Part shown: piece by piece, positions 54,531 to 64,000 of the stretch | Layout: every line of letters starts with the position of its first letter | How positions within the stretch are numbered: the first letter of the stretch is position 1 | DNA from: Cryptomeria japonica | Taxonomy: Eukaryota > Streptophyta > Pinopsida > Cupressales > Cupressaceae | Assembly: GCF_030272615.1 (NCBI RefSeq) | Contig: NC_081406.1 | Coordinates: 109,439,283-109,503,282, forward strand | Direction of reading: 5' to 3' | DNA length: 64,000 nt | The notes under the pieces: model-generated | The model's database searches: none | What the model was told of the DNA's origin: nothing | Seen by the model: only the letters and a program-made list of their open reading frames with translations | Program-made: the position numbers and the translations under genes

Positions 54531-55740
54531 TGATGGTACACTTGCAACTTTACCACCTCCTAGAGCCATAAGCCATCAAATTGGTTTCATACCTGGAGCC
54601 TCTTTACCCAATAAGGCAACCTATAAGATGACCCTTGAACAAAATGAAGAGGTAGCAAGACAAATACAAGAACTTTTAGGCCAAGGGCTGATTAGGAAAA
54701 GCATTAGTCCTTGTGCAGTATCTACAATGTTGGCACCTAAGAAGGGTGGAACATGGAGACTTTGCACAGATTCTAGAGCCATCCAGAATATCACCATCAG
54801 ATACAGATTTCCCATACCCAGGATGGAGGATTTGATGGATTTCTTGGGGGGTGCACAATATTTCAGTAAGATTGACTTGAAGAGTGGTTACCATCAGATA
54901 AGAATCAAAGAGGGTGATGAATGGAAGACAACTTTCAAAATGAATGAGGGTCTCTATGAGTGGCTTGTCATGCCATTTGGACTCTCTAATTCTCCTAGCA
55001 CATTCATGAGACTCATGAATCAAGTTTTACATGATTTCATTGGCAAGTTTGTTGTTGTGTATTTAGATGATTTTCTTATTTTCAGTAAAACTAAGGAAGA
55101 GCATTTGAAGCATTTAGCTATTGTTTTGAGAAAGTTATCTGATAAACAACTAACCATTAATCTAGAAAAGTGTGATTTCTTGAAGCAAGAATTGGTCTAT
55201 CTTGGTTTTGTTGTATCGGGAGGCAATCTGAAAATGGATCAATCTAAAGTTGCAGTAATAACTAGTTGGCCAACTCCTAAAACAGCCAGTGATGTCAGAA
55301 GCTTTCATGGTTTAGATACAATCAAAGGGGGTGTAAAGGTAAAGTTTCAATGGATAGATGCAGCCAATAAAGGGTTTGAATTATTGAAAATTAAAGTAGC
55401 TTCTCAACCGGTGCTCATTTTACCTAGTTTTGATAGACTTTTTACTATTGAATGTGATGCTAGCAATATTGCAGTAGGAGCTGTTTTAAGTTAGGACAAT
55501 AGACCAGTTGCATTATGTCAAGAAAAAGTACTCTTCCTATGATTTAGAACTTTATGCATTAGTATAGGCACTTAGGAAATGGAGACATTATCTTCTTCCT
55601 AAAGAATTTGTTGTATACACAAATAATCAGGCATTAAGTTTTTTGAACTCACAGGATAAACTAAATCATAGGCATGTTAAATGGGTAGAGTACTTACAAG
55701 CTTACAATTTTACTCTTAAGCATAAGAAGGGTTAATTGAA
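54531..55740 (+). pseudogene. Chr-1 reverse transcriptase and RNase H
   Basis: Open for 288 codons (54628-55494): SISPCAVSTMLAPKKGGTW, RLCTDSRAIQNITIRYRFPI, SKIDLKSGYHQIRIKEGDEW, YEWLVMPFGLSNSPSTFMR and an intact VVVYLDDFLIF catalytic box. After DVRSFHGL the frame jumps to DTIKGGVKVKFQW; the short connection segment between them is shorter than usual, so an in-frame deletion is likely. RNase H begins FTIECDASNIAVGAVLS and breaks at a stop at 55492, with later remnants to 55740. Confidence 0.88.
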
Positions 55741-57279
55741 TAAAGTAGTAGATGCTTTGATTAGAAGGTTGTTAACTGTTCATGAGATTCAAGTACAGAG
55801 CATTGGTATTGATAGTTTTAAAGATATGTATCCTACTGATGATGATTTTGCTGAAGCTTATAAAGTTTGTCAAGATTTTGAGAATCATTTCCATGGTGCA
55901 TATGCTGATTTCACTTTGCGAGATGGTTTGTTATTTAGCGGTGGACAGTTATGTGTTCTAAAAGGCTCTATGAGAGAGAACCTCATTCAAGAGAAGCACA
56001 ATGGGTGCTTAAGTGGACATTTTGGTCTCAACAAGACCTTAGAGTTGGTTCAAAGGTTCTACTAATGGCCCAAGATGCAAAGAGACATCAGGAAGTATGT
56101 TGAGTAGTGTTTGGTATGTTAGAAAGCAAAAGGTAATTCCTCCAATGCTAGTTTATATCAGCCTCTTCCCATTCCACTTAGGCCTTGGGATTGCATTAGT
56201 ATGGATTTTGTGGTAGGATTACCTAGAACTCAAGTAGGATTTGATAGCATCTTTGTAGTAATTGACAGATTTAGCAAAATGGCTCATTTTATTCCTTGTT
56301 AGACAACACATGATGAAAGTCATATTGCTTATTTGTTTTTCAAAGAAGTTGTTAGAATACATGGTTTTCCTACTAGCATTGTTTCAGATAGAGATGCGAA
56401 ATTTCTTGGTCATTTCTGGAAAACATTGTGGAAGAGACTGGGTACTAATATGTCTTTTAGTTAAGCTTATCATCTACAAACTGATGGCCAAACTGAGGTT
56501 GTGAATAGGTCTCTTGGAAACTTGCTTAGGTGTTTGACAAAGGAATATGGGCAGAGTTGGGATCAACTCATTCTTCAAGTAGAGTATGCCTACAATGATA
56601 GTGTCAATCGGTCTACAGGTAAAAGCCCTTTTGAAGTTGTTTATGGTATGCATCCAAGGGGTATAATGGAGTTGAGAGATATAACTAACTTGCAGCCTAA
56701 GAGTGGGATGACAGATGACATGGCTCAATCCATGAAGGAGGTTCATGAGCAAGTGAGAAAGGCTCTTCAGGATACCTCCCAAAAAGTCAAGGCAAGAGTG
56801 GATGCCACAAAGAGAGATGTTCAGTTTTCTGTAGGATATTATGTGATGGTTCATTTGAACATGGCAAGGCTACAAAAAGGAGTTCCAAGCAAACTTCAGA
56901 TGAAGAGAAAGGCCCTTGCAAAATCTTGGCTAAGTATGGGTCTAATGCTTACAAAGTTGATTTGCCTACTGATTTTTCTTTGTCTCCCATTTTTAATGTT
57001 ACAGATTTGATTTCTTACAAGGGGCAGCCTTCTGAGGAGATTCAAAGAGTTTCAGATGTTACACAATCCCTTTCTGATCTTTCTTTCCCTTCTCTCTCTA
57101 TTCCTCAAGCAGAACAGGTTATAGACTCTAGGGTTCTCAAGAAGACAAGGAATCACACCTATATGGAGCACCTAGTCAGATGGAAGGATAAGCCTATCTC
57201 AGAGGCCACATGGATACCTAAATCTGACTTTCAGAAAACTAGAATACCTTCTTCTTTGCTGCCTCAAGGAGTCACATGA
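55736..57279 (+). pseudogene. Chr-1 integrase and chromodomain
   Basis: Integrase HHCC finger: HNGCLSGHFGLNKTLELV, then CLVC with nearby TAG codons. Core: [18 protein letters not shown] (Asp), [16 protein letters not shown] (Asp) and LQTDGQTEVVNRSLGN (Glu) are all present. After a frame change near 56920 the C-terminus gives YKVDLPTDFSLSPIFNV and a chromodomain: VIDSRVLKKTRNHTYMEHL, VRWKDKPISEATWIPKSDF. Chromodomains direct integration toward modified histones. Stops near 56063, 56108, 56120, 56300 and 56462. Confidence 0.88.
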
Positions 57280-57289
57280 CTTCTTTGTC

Positions 57290-57301
57290 TTTGGGGGAGT
57301 A
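57290..57301 (+). other. Chr-1 polypurine tract
   Basis: tttgggggagta directly before the LTR start tggtgcatgag; fixes the left edge of the 3' LTR. Confidence 0.75.
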
Positions 57302-59438
57302 TGGTGCATGAGCACCTAGTTGAGTAAAAACTCTCCTTTTTGAGTATTTCATGCTTTCATGTTTGTAATATATTGTGTTAGGTTTATGATGTTTTTTTAG
57401 GTTGTTTTATGTCTTTTCTAGTGGTTTTGATCTCATTTTGTGCTCAAGAGGTCAAGTTTTACCTTTCTGGATTTGAGTTGACAATTTTGGCAAAAATGTG
57501 TAAAATTGCCTAAAAGGTCTCAAAATGCTTTCCAAAGCATTGAAACATGTTTAATAAGTGTTTTTAATCATGTCTTATGTGTTTATATGAGTTTATTAGT
57601 TTTGGTTGTCAAAAATGTCATTTTGTGCAACAAAAGTTGCTCACCTTGTTGAAAAGTTGTCATTTTTGAAGTGAAAAATTCGAAAAACAATGCTACAGCA
57701 ATATGTCCATATAGAAAATCTTAAATAACTCACAAAAAATTTAAATATACCATCCTCATCCTTGTATAGGGTTGGAAAATGTGGAAACAAAGTCATTCTC
57801 AATAAAATAAGTGCAAAATTCTGGTTTTTAATGTGTTTTTCTCATTTTTAGAGCAGCAGTCCGTACTGTAGCCCATCTAGTCCATACTGTACCTTTTGGG
57901 AAGTGTTCATATTGGTTTTCCAATTCTATCCAAGTGATCATTGCACTATTTTTCTTTTTGCAAGTTGGTGAAATAAAAATTCTTTCATTTTGTGTGCTCA
58001 CTGCCCTGTCAAGGGTTTGTACTCCATAATGGATCAACTTGACTGAAAAACCTCATTGGGCTCCCATGGAGGGACTTGGAAAAGTTAATGAGGGATTTTA
58101 AAGTGTAAATATGTTCTTCTTTGGCTAGGGTTATACACAAAATTTTTGTATGAGATCATACTAGACAAGTTAAGTTTACAATTTGTCTAGTAGATGGAAA
58201 TCATGAGCAAAATGTTGTTCTCAAAGTCCATTTGAGTTCCCAAAATTGAATAATGGTCTACACCTTTCCTATGAAGGTTTTGAAGCAAGGTGGAGCTCCA
58301 AGAGAGACTTTCTACCCTTTGAAATTCGGAGCAATTTTCTAAGACAACGGGTTCCCTATTTTTGGTGAATTAAGTGATTTTGGTGTCTAAGTTGTTTTGA
58401 AGCTTTCCATGCATGGTAACTTAGCCAAAATTATTAAATGTAGAGTAAATGTGTTGTTTGGAGGATTTTTTAGACTATGGTGTAGGCAGTTTTGAAGTTC
58501 TAACCCAATGTAGTGCAGCCCAGACAATGAAAACTCAGAAAAACAGTGATTTTGACAGTGTTTTTGTTCTTTTTCAGTTTGTTTGCCAAGTGTTTGGCAT
58601 AATGCTTGGTTGTTAGTGGTAGGGAAGACATTGGTATGTTGTGGAAAAGTATTATCAGTATTTTGGAGGCTTGAAATAAGCTTAGGAGTGAGAAACCATT
58701 GTGTAAGAACTCAAACCCTCACCAAACCCTACATTTAAGCCTAAAATTGAGGACAGTCTCAAAACCCACCTCATAGAGCCTAAGACTTGAAAAATCATTG
58801 ATTTCTAGCATTGTGATAACCATCCAAATCAACTCCAAATGTGTTATTGGCCATCATTGAACAACACAAGCAAAATACCCCTAATTAGGCCTACTCGGCC
58901 TAGTAGCCTTTTCTAGGCTTCTACACACAAAACATGAACCCGATTTTATTGAGCAAGTTGGGGCTGGTGGAAACTTTGAAGAAAAAACCAAATGGTGAAG
59001 GAACCTCTCTAAAAACCTTTGTTACAGCCTTGTAAGGTGATTTTGGGTTTGAGACCTAGTAGGTGGGGTTTGAGCAAATGAAACAAGATAGCCAAGAAGG
59101 CCATAAGAAGCAAGTTCTAAAACAAACCTTTAGCTAGCTTCCTAAACCTCTTGGAGGAATTCAAAATGTTAGAGTATAGTCAGTGAGAAGCTCATAGATC
59201 AGAGGTATGTGTGAGAAAGAATGTAGTGGTTGAATATAGTGAATAATGGATGAGTAAGGGTACGAGCTCGCTCAAAAGGCGAGTTTGTTAGGGAAGTGAT
59301 GCATGAGTTGCTTAGCATTAAAACTTCAAGAATGATTTTGCAAACATATACAACTATCACAAACAAGTATTTTGGAAACAAATTGAACCATTAGACATAA
59401 ACATCCTTATTGAGAACTTTCTAGCAATCTCCCTAGCA
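57302..59438 (+). repeat. Chr-1 3' LTR (2137 bp)
   Basis: Starts tggtgcatgagcacc, ends tccctagca, followed by the tctgc TSD and then the rest of the Cop-1 LTR. The last 930 bases have no partner in the 5' LTR; the TG...CA termini and TSD argue they belong to the LTR and not to a separate insert. Confidence 0.8.
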
Positions 59439-59443
59439 TCTGC

Positions 59444-59557
59444 TATTCCACTATTTGGTTTATGCATTGTAGTAGAAGATTTTGTGAGCTTAAAGTTTTA
59501 TAATCTATTGACAACTGATTCACCCTTACTCTCAGTTGTCCATCTGTTATCCTAACA
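59444..59557 (+). repeat. Cop-1 3' LTR, right part
   Basis: tattccactatttggtttatg to atcctaaca, collinear with the last 115 bases of 38785-39992. Followed by the actcc TSD copy. Confidence 0.9.
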
Positions 59558-60044
59558 ACTCCTCCATTGCATGAATGGTATAATTAAGACACCTGTGCAT
59601 GTGACCGCCTCGCCCATTGGGTCATATGGCTAGTGCTAGTGTAGCAATCATGAGTCTCCTCATAAGTGGTATTGCACGAGTAGGATGTAGTAACCATTGG
59701 ATGTGAATCCAACCTCATGTCTCTATGCAGACTACTCTCTCAATACAATATATTTTCTCTCCCCTTAGGACTGTCTGATATTTTATCATTCGTCCTCTAA
59801 CTGGGGGTCTAAGAAAGCGGTACACATCCTCTAAGGTGACTATCATCTCTCCCATAGGCAGGAAGAATGTCGAGGTATCTAGATCCCATCTCTTCATCAA
59901 AGACATAAGAATCTCTCATGAAACTTGATGATAGGCATATTGCATATGTACCATAAACCCAATACGTGAAAAAACTATCAATCCTCAATAGACAATTGAG
60001 GGATTTGGATCTGCAAGAGCCGATATGTCTGCCTAGCAGTGTCT
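59558..60044 (-). pseudogene. Tat-3 antisense PMD gene, N-terminal half (exon 2 start)
   Basis: Minus-strand translation gives LMKRWDLDTSTFFLPMGEM then IVTLEDVYRFLRPPVRGR, a clear PMD signature matching Tat-2 LAERWHSDMNTFHF. A likely acceptor, TTTTGCAG, precedes 60044. Upstream residues PIIKFHERF are one frame off. The sequence runs to the Cop-1 insertion at 59557 and continues at 38784. Confidence 0.78.
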
Positions 60045-60540
60045 GCAAAATCAAGAATCATGAATCAGTAATCCATACAAAATCAAATTGAATCAAATCA
60101 TCTTCTATCACCTAATTCCATGTGTGTTTTTGATCACCTTGATTGGGTACCAGGGTGCCATAATGGGACCAGGGTTCCCTAGAGGGACCATGGTGCTCTA
60201 GGAGGACCATGGCACCCTGGGAGGACCATGTCGGCCTAGGAGGACCATGAAAGTCATGCTAGGTATGTGTATTAATTAGGGTTCCTACATAATTAGCTCT
60301 ATCAAATGAAAGTTAACCCGAAGAACACACATGGTTGGGTGGGAACTACCTTGTCTAGTGGGATATCATTGATTATGGACTGCCGAAGGATCTCCATCTA
60401 GGTGGGCATCTCGGGTCATCATCATGACATTTTGTGCTACATGGGCTCCTCTCTTTTACTACGAGACAAAAAAGTGAATAAGACAAAAGAATGGTATCAT
60501 TTTTACTATTTAAGGTATAAATTCTCCTAAAACCCTAATT
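60045..60540 (-). other. Tat-3 PMD intron and 5' region with a TGGTCC-type array
   Basis: Read on minus, catggtcctcct-type words repeat at about 19-21-base spacing between about 60150 and 60265 (also cctggtccc and cctggtacc). Farther up, sequence near 60480-60530 resembles the Tat-2 stretch just after the antisense TATA box. A GTAGTT-like donor lies near 60350. I could not fix exon 1. Confidence 0.55.
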
Positions 60541-60985
60541 TTTCTTTTTTGTTTATCATTCATATCTCGAGCTAGAAAACTTTGATCTGTGCATCATTGG
60601 TTGCATTGAAATAGTATCTTAGTTCTCTCTATTACCAAATGTTACACAATGTTCTTTGATCTTGTAACAGGCTTCGTTGAGAGCATTTTTTATCACTTCT
60701 CTTCACAATTCAACGTGGTAAACATGATACCCTGTTTCAACTCACTAATTAGCAAGCTAAAATAGGGGGGCATATAGATATCCTCAAATTTTATCACTCT
60801 TAGTAAGCATTTAGGTGGTTTTTCTATTTCATCTAACAATGTGGTTTTGTAGGATGCAGTTCCTAACGTTGTACTACAGATATCGCTGGGGGCTTCGTTC
60901 GACATATTATGGACATATCCTTTTTCTCATGAATGCTTACTTTTTGGTACTTTAGTTTGCATATGTACATAGTGTCATATGACCA
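60541..60985. other. Tat-3 3' non-coding region
   Basis: Between the antisense gene and the polypurine tract. AT-rich, with only short frames (up to about 70 codons) and nothing recognisable. Confidence 0.5.
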
Positions 60986-61002
60986 CTAAAGTGGGGGCTA
61001 AA
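60986..61002 (+). other. Tat-3 polypurine tract
   Basis: ctaaagtgggggctaaa directly before tgtagcat. Shows Tat-3 sense strand is plus, hence its PMD gene is antisense, as in Tat-2. Confidence 0.7.
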
Positions 61003-62020
61003 TGTAGCATCATAAATTGTACACCCTTAATTAGGGTTGTAAAATTTCACGCTTAGGTTAGCACCCACCTTAGTGTGTTGCATTTTGCATTTTCAACATT
61101 CCCTCAAGAATTTAATTAATTAATTTAATTAAGTCTAAAGTTCTGTCTCATCATTTTACACATTATTAAATTGGGCCCTTAACCCTAAGTGTGCCCCTGT
61201 TTATTTGTCTTCTTTAATCAATTAATCATTAAGTCTCGATAAAGTCCTATTTTGACTTTCAAGGCCCAATTTCCCATATCTAAACACCTTGGATTGTCGC
61301 ACCGATCTAGGATTAAATTTGTAATCATGATACCTTGCATCCCTAAATATTTGGAAAAAAGTCGGCCAGACCATGATGCACCACCATGGTCCTGACTTTT
61401 TCTCCCCAAATTTTGGGATCATTTTTTGGCGGTATTATAATGTTTAAATCTTCCTTTGTACGATAATATATCAATTCTAGGTTGACCTTTCATCAAAAAT
61501 AAAGTTGGTTTCATATATATAAACTTTCCTTTCCTCACTTGAAGGATCCACTCTCTAGCGATTGAAGGTGACGTCTTGTGAAGTGAAAGTACAGGTTAAT
61601 GTGAAGTCTATAATCAACAAATCAAGAATTCATCAACCATTTTCATCATCAATTGAAGCTTTGGATATATTTAAGAATAATAAGGAGAGCACTGACTGTT
61701 GATTAGCTTGTACCTCTCCCTTAGGGTTTGGTATGGTTTCATGTTATTTTCATATCTCTATGTGAGTTTCACATTACTTATTTTAAGATTTACATTACTA
61801 CTTTAGATCCATATTGTATTTGTGGTTTGAAGCATTTACATTTACATTATACTCATTTAGTGTTTTACTCCAAGCATGGGGTATAATCCTACTTTTGCAT
61901 TGTAGCTCATTAGGATCTTACAAACACATGAGATTATAGGACACACACACATTCCAATATTACATTGACTATTTGTGGAGGTGGAAATCACTAAAACAAG
62001 GGGTTTGACTAAGGCAAAAC
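61003..62020 (+). repeat. Tat-3 LTR (about 1 kb, right edge approximate)
   Basis: Starts tgtagcatca after the purine tract. AT-rich ttaattaatt block near 61112-61128 and TATA box tatatataaa at 61514-61523 in the expected order. The right end is uncertain: tattaca at 61964, or just before the primer-like gtaggcaccc at 62027. Confidence 0.6.
61514..61523 (+). promoter_or_regulatory. TATA box of Tat-3 LTR
   Basis: tatatataaa followed by a pyrimidine-rich ctttcctttcctc stretch. Confidence 0.5.
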
Positions 62021-62024
62021 CCTA

Positions 62025-62345
62025 TGTAGGCACCCAAACACCATTTTTCAAGTTGCAAATAGAGAAATCTGATTGAGCTGCGATCTTCTTGGAAATTAGA
62101 GTTCACAGCCACAGGCCTGGATCCAAAAGACGGTCCCAAATCCTTGGGACTGAGGTGCCAATGCCCTGGTCCAAACCAAGGTGTCAACAACCTGGTCCTC
62201 TGCACACTTTCTGGTAATATTTGGCAGTTTAGCTTCCCAGGTCTTCAGTCTGCAGTCTCTAGATTTGCAGCTCAGTACAGTAACTGGGACCAAGGCTCCC
62301 CAACACCTTGGTCAGGCTCATTCAGGCTTAATTTTTGGTGACATG
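62025..62345 (+). repeat. Leader-like stretch with TGGTCC-type words after the Tat-3 LTR
   Basis: A primer site-like taggcacccaaacacc (compare TGGCACCCACC of Tat-1) is followed by words cggtccc, ctggtcc (62167), ctggtcc (62191), caggtctt, tgggacc and ttggtca. Same core word as the Tat-3 PMD intron. Suggests that a second internal region begins here. Confidence 0.5.
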
Positions 62346-63053
62346 TGCACATCTGAGTTTCATTATTGGTCTTATAGTTTGTGTCTCAGTTTAATTTCTC
62401 TATTTTTCCATTACTATGGTAATCACTGAACAATGTGACAATTTTCCAATGAAATTTTTGGAGAATATTTAGAGCAATATTTTGATCATGAATCTATTTT
62501 TGATATTAGCATCTGTAATCTTCAGGACTAGGTCACCTAGCTCGACAGTTCAACACTTTTAGACTCAAATTACACACAGGTTCCTAACTGGCTCTCATTT
62601 CTAAATCTATATTTAGAGTCTACATTTCTATTCTATGCTGATTACGGTCAATCTTGCATCATAAGACATAGTTCTTGCAATTAATCATTATCTTATCCAT
62701 ATACACCAATTCAACAAAAAATAAGGTGATCATTATGTCCATCTCTTTCCAATAGGTTTGAAGTTGGGCCTATCGATTATTTCTTTAATAAATGTTACAA
62801 TGTACAAATGAGCTTGCTTATATAGGCGAGTGAGGAGAGAGTAGTTACAACTACCTTGTGACAAAATTAAATGCATAATTATAACCCCTCTATCTAGAAT
62901 GATACCTAAGATAACTAACATGAACAATATCAAATGATTATGTCATGTAACAACTAAGCTATCCTAAGTAAACATAACATGTATGAATAGGTGCTAACCA
63001 AGGACTAGTTAGGAAATATCCTTATTCAAACCAACAACCCCCTTAGTGCAACA
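62346..63053. other. No recognised gene; probable leader remnant and unassigned repeat sequence
   Basis: AT-rich, only short frames. Contains cttatatagg near 62817, possibly a promoter of another LTR, but no paired repeat was found in the window. Confidence 0.35.
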
Positions 63054-63680
63054 TGTTGAATATCCAGAATACTAAGAGGGGAGGGGTGAATCAGTATTCC
63101 GTTGAACTTATTAAAACTTCTAACTAACCAATCACATAACATAATTTAAATGCACTAAAGGAAATTAACACAAAACACATAACATCGTATTCGTACATGG
63201 AAAACCCAATATGGGAAAAACCACAGAGAGAGTGATCCCTCAAGAATGATGCAATATGTAACCAGTTACATAGAACAAAAGGGGTGGCTCACTCCCAGTG
63301 AGGGCTCACTGCACAAATACAAAAAGCCTCATTGTCAAATGATAGAGTACAAAATTGAATTGTTAGAGTTGCATCTGATATATGCATGAATTACAGTTCC
63401 TTTTAAGTGCACAAATTGCTTTATACATCTAGTGTGCATACACCGCATAACAATATTCACATTCACAAAACTTTTTCATATATAATATGTACACAATAGT
63501 TATTTTTCAATAACCATACCTCTAACTTGTACAACTAATGGCTATACATGCGCACCAAATACCCTGATCAGTCAACTCAACTGGAAAGGGGTGAGACCAA
63601 AATATCCACACGCAACAACAAAATATCTTCATAAGATGGCTTAAATATTTATCCAAAATTACTTTGTAGGAGACGGCTCT
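63054..63680 (-). repeat. Copia LTR-like remnant related to the NA-1 LTR
   Basis: tgttgaatatccagaatact then aagaggggaggggtgaatcagtat resembles the NA-1 LTR end (tgttaggcccaatatgg ... gagaggggagggctgaatcagtac). Later blocks (tggttacatag, gtggctcactccc) are also similar. Boundaries are guesses. Confidence 0.45.
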
Positions 63681-64000
63681 TGTTGGCCATTTGGAGGAAT
63701 TGATTATGTGTTGTATTGATATTTTATCATTGATGTCAACACTAGCTATTTTGGCTGCTTTACCGCTATCCTTCTGGTCCCGGTAGGTTGTTTGGTTTCT
63801 GGTTGGATTAGCTCATGATGATCTGGTATGCTCCGGTATACTTTGGATTTTGGAATTGGCTTATTCATGCTACTCAGATTCATGTTTAGTCAGTTGCTTT
63901 TGATTTGGTGAGAAGATGCTATCCTATATGCTGGTAAGCTTGGTTTGTTGTTCCCGCAAGGGTTTGTTGGTATTTTGATGATGATTAGTTGTGATTGTCA
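63681..64000 (+). repeat. Start of a Cop-1-family LTR, cut by window end
   Basis: tgttggccatttggaggaat and following bases match the Cop-1 LTR start (tgttggcaatttggaggaat). No polypurine tract precedes it, so it may be a 5' LTR of another copy. Confidence 0.75.

Larger units (their letters stand above)
51570..59438 (+). mobile_element. Chr-1: chromodomain Ty3/gypsy element with truncated 5' LTR
   Basis: Inserted in the Cop-1 3' LTR with TSD tctgc at 51565-51569 and 59439-59443. The left LTR (51570-52759) matches only the first 1.2 kb of the right LTR (57302-59438). The rest of the left LTR, the primer site and the leader are missing, as if deleted. Gag, protease, RT, RNase H, integrase and a C-terminal chromodomain are recognisable; the chromodomain identifies a chromovirus, probably Reina-like from the YEWLVMPFGL and VNRSLGNLL wording. 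Many stops and frame shifts. Confidence 0.9.
38785..59557 (+). mobile_element. Cop-1: Ty1/copia element (sirevirus-like RT) holding two nested elements
   Basis: 5' LTR 38785-39992, tRNA-iMet primer site, gag, protease, integrase and RT to 43637. RNase H resumes at 49602 after Cop-2. A polypurine tract and 3' LTR from 50506 follow, interrupted by Chr-1 and ending at 59557. TSD ctcc (gctcc/actcc) at 38780-38784 and 59558-59562. Net length without inserts is about 6.9 kb. Gag-pol is full of stops and has one frame shift near 42550-42660. RT motifs (LKQAPRA-YARLDKYL, MIGEMKFFLGLQI) resemble sireviruses. Confidence 0.9.

Noticed and set aside
62096-62429. Short ORFs on both strands near 62.1-62.4 kb
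   Set aside because: Fall in the TGGTCC word array and have repeat-derived composition.

Overview
This window is plant nuclear heterochromatin made almost entirely of nested LTR retrotransposons. I found no host gene, rRNA or tRNA gene. Ty1/copia, chromovirus and Tat-type Ty3/gypsy elements, plant mobile domain (PMD) ORFs and tRNA-iMet primer sites all point to a seed plant. The nesting depth and roughly 20-kb Tat elements suggest a very large genome; a gymnosperm is my guess, not something the sequence proves.

Insertions can be ordered from target-site duplications (TSDs) and LTR termini. Tat-1 (minus strand) is the outer element on the left. Its RT, protease and gag occupy 1-4842, its leader 24777-25518 and 34931-36497, and its 5' LTR 36521 to about 37658. 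Two elements sit inside it. Tat-2 (4843-24771, minus, TSD gttcc) is a 19.9-kb element with 1455-bp LTRs. NA-1 (25524-34925, minus, TSD tttac) has gag-like and unknown ORFs but no pol; a probable solo LTR lies inside NA-1 (30526-31975). On the right, Tat-3 (plus) carries a PMD gene cut in two by Cop-1 (38785-59557, TSD ctcc). Cop-1 is itself interrupted by Cop-2 (43638-49601, TSD gtatt) and by the chromovirus Chr-1 (51570-59438, TSD tctgc). After Tat-3's PMD come a polypurine tract, an LTR (from 61003) and a leader-like stretch, then degraded copia LTR pieces to 64000.

The most unusual content is in the Tat elements. Both Tat-2 and Tat-3 carry a PMD gene between integrase and the 3' LTR, in antisense to gag-pol. 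In Tat-2 this gene has its own TATA box, a short first exon, a 1.09-kb intron and a long second exon. The intron and the gag-pol leader both carry arrays of the same degenerate short word (TAGCGCAT-like), in the same orientation relative to their own transcripts. In Tat-3 the intron and the stretch after the LTR share a different word (TGGTCC-like), and the Tat-1 leader has a third (TCGTATGA/CGTACGA-like). This looks like an element-specific recognition code present on both converging transcription units.

Nearly everything is decayed, but often in an ordered way. Long frames in the PMD gene and the NA-1 ORF keep register for kilobases and are broken only by TAG, TGA and TAA codons explainable by C-to-T changes, as expected from methylated plant transposons. 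Both copia elements have lost the reverse transcriptase YVDD box through in-frame deletions. Positions come from reading the sequence directly; percentages are eye counts.
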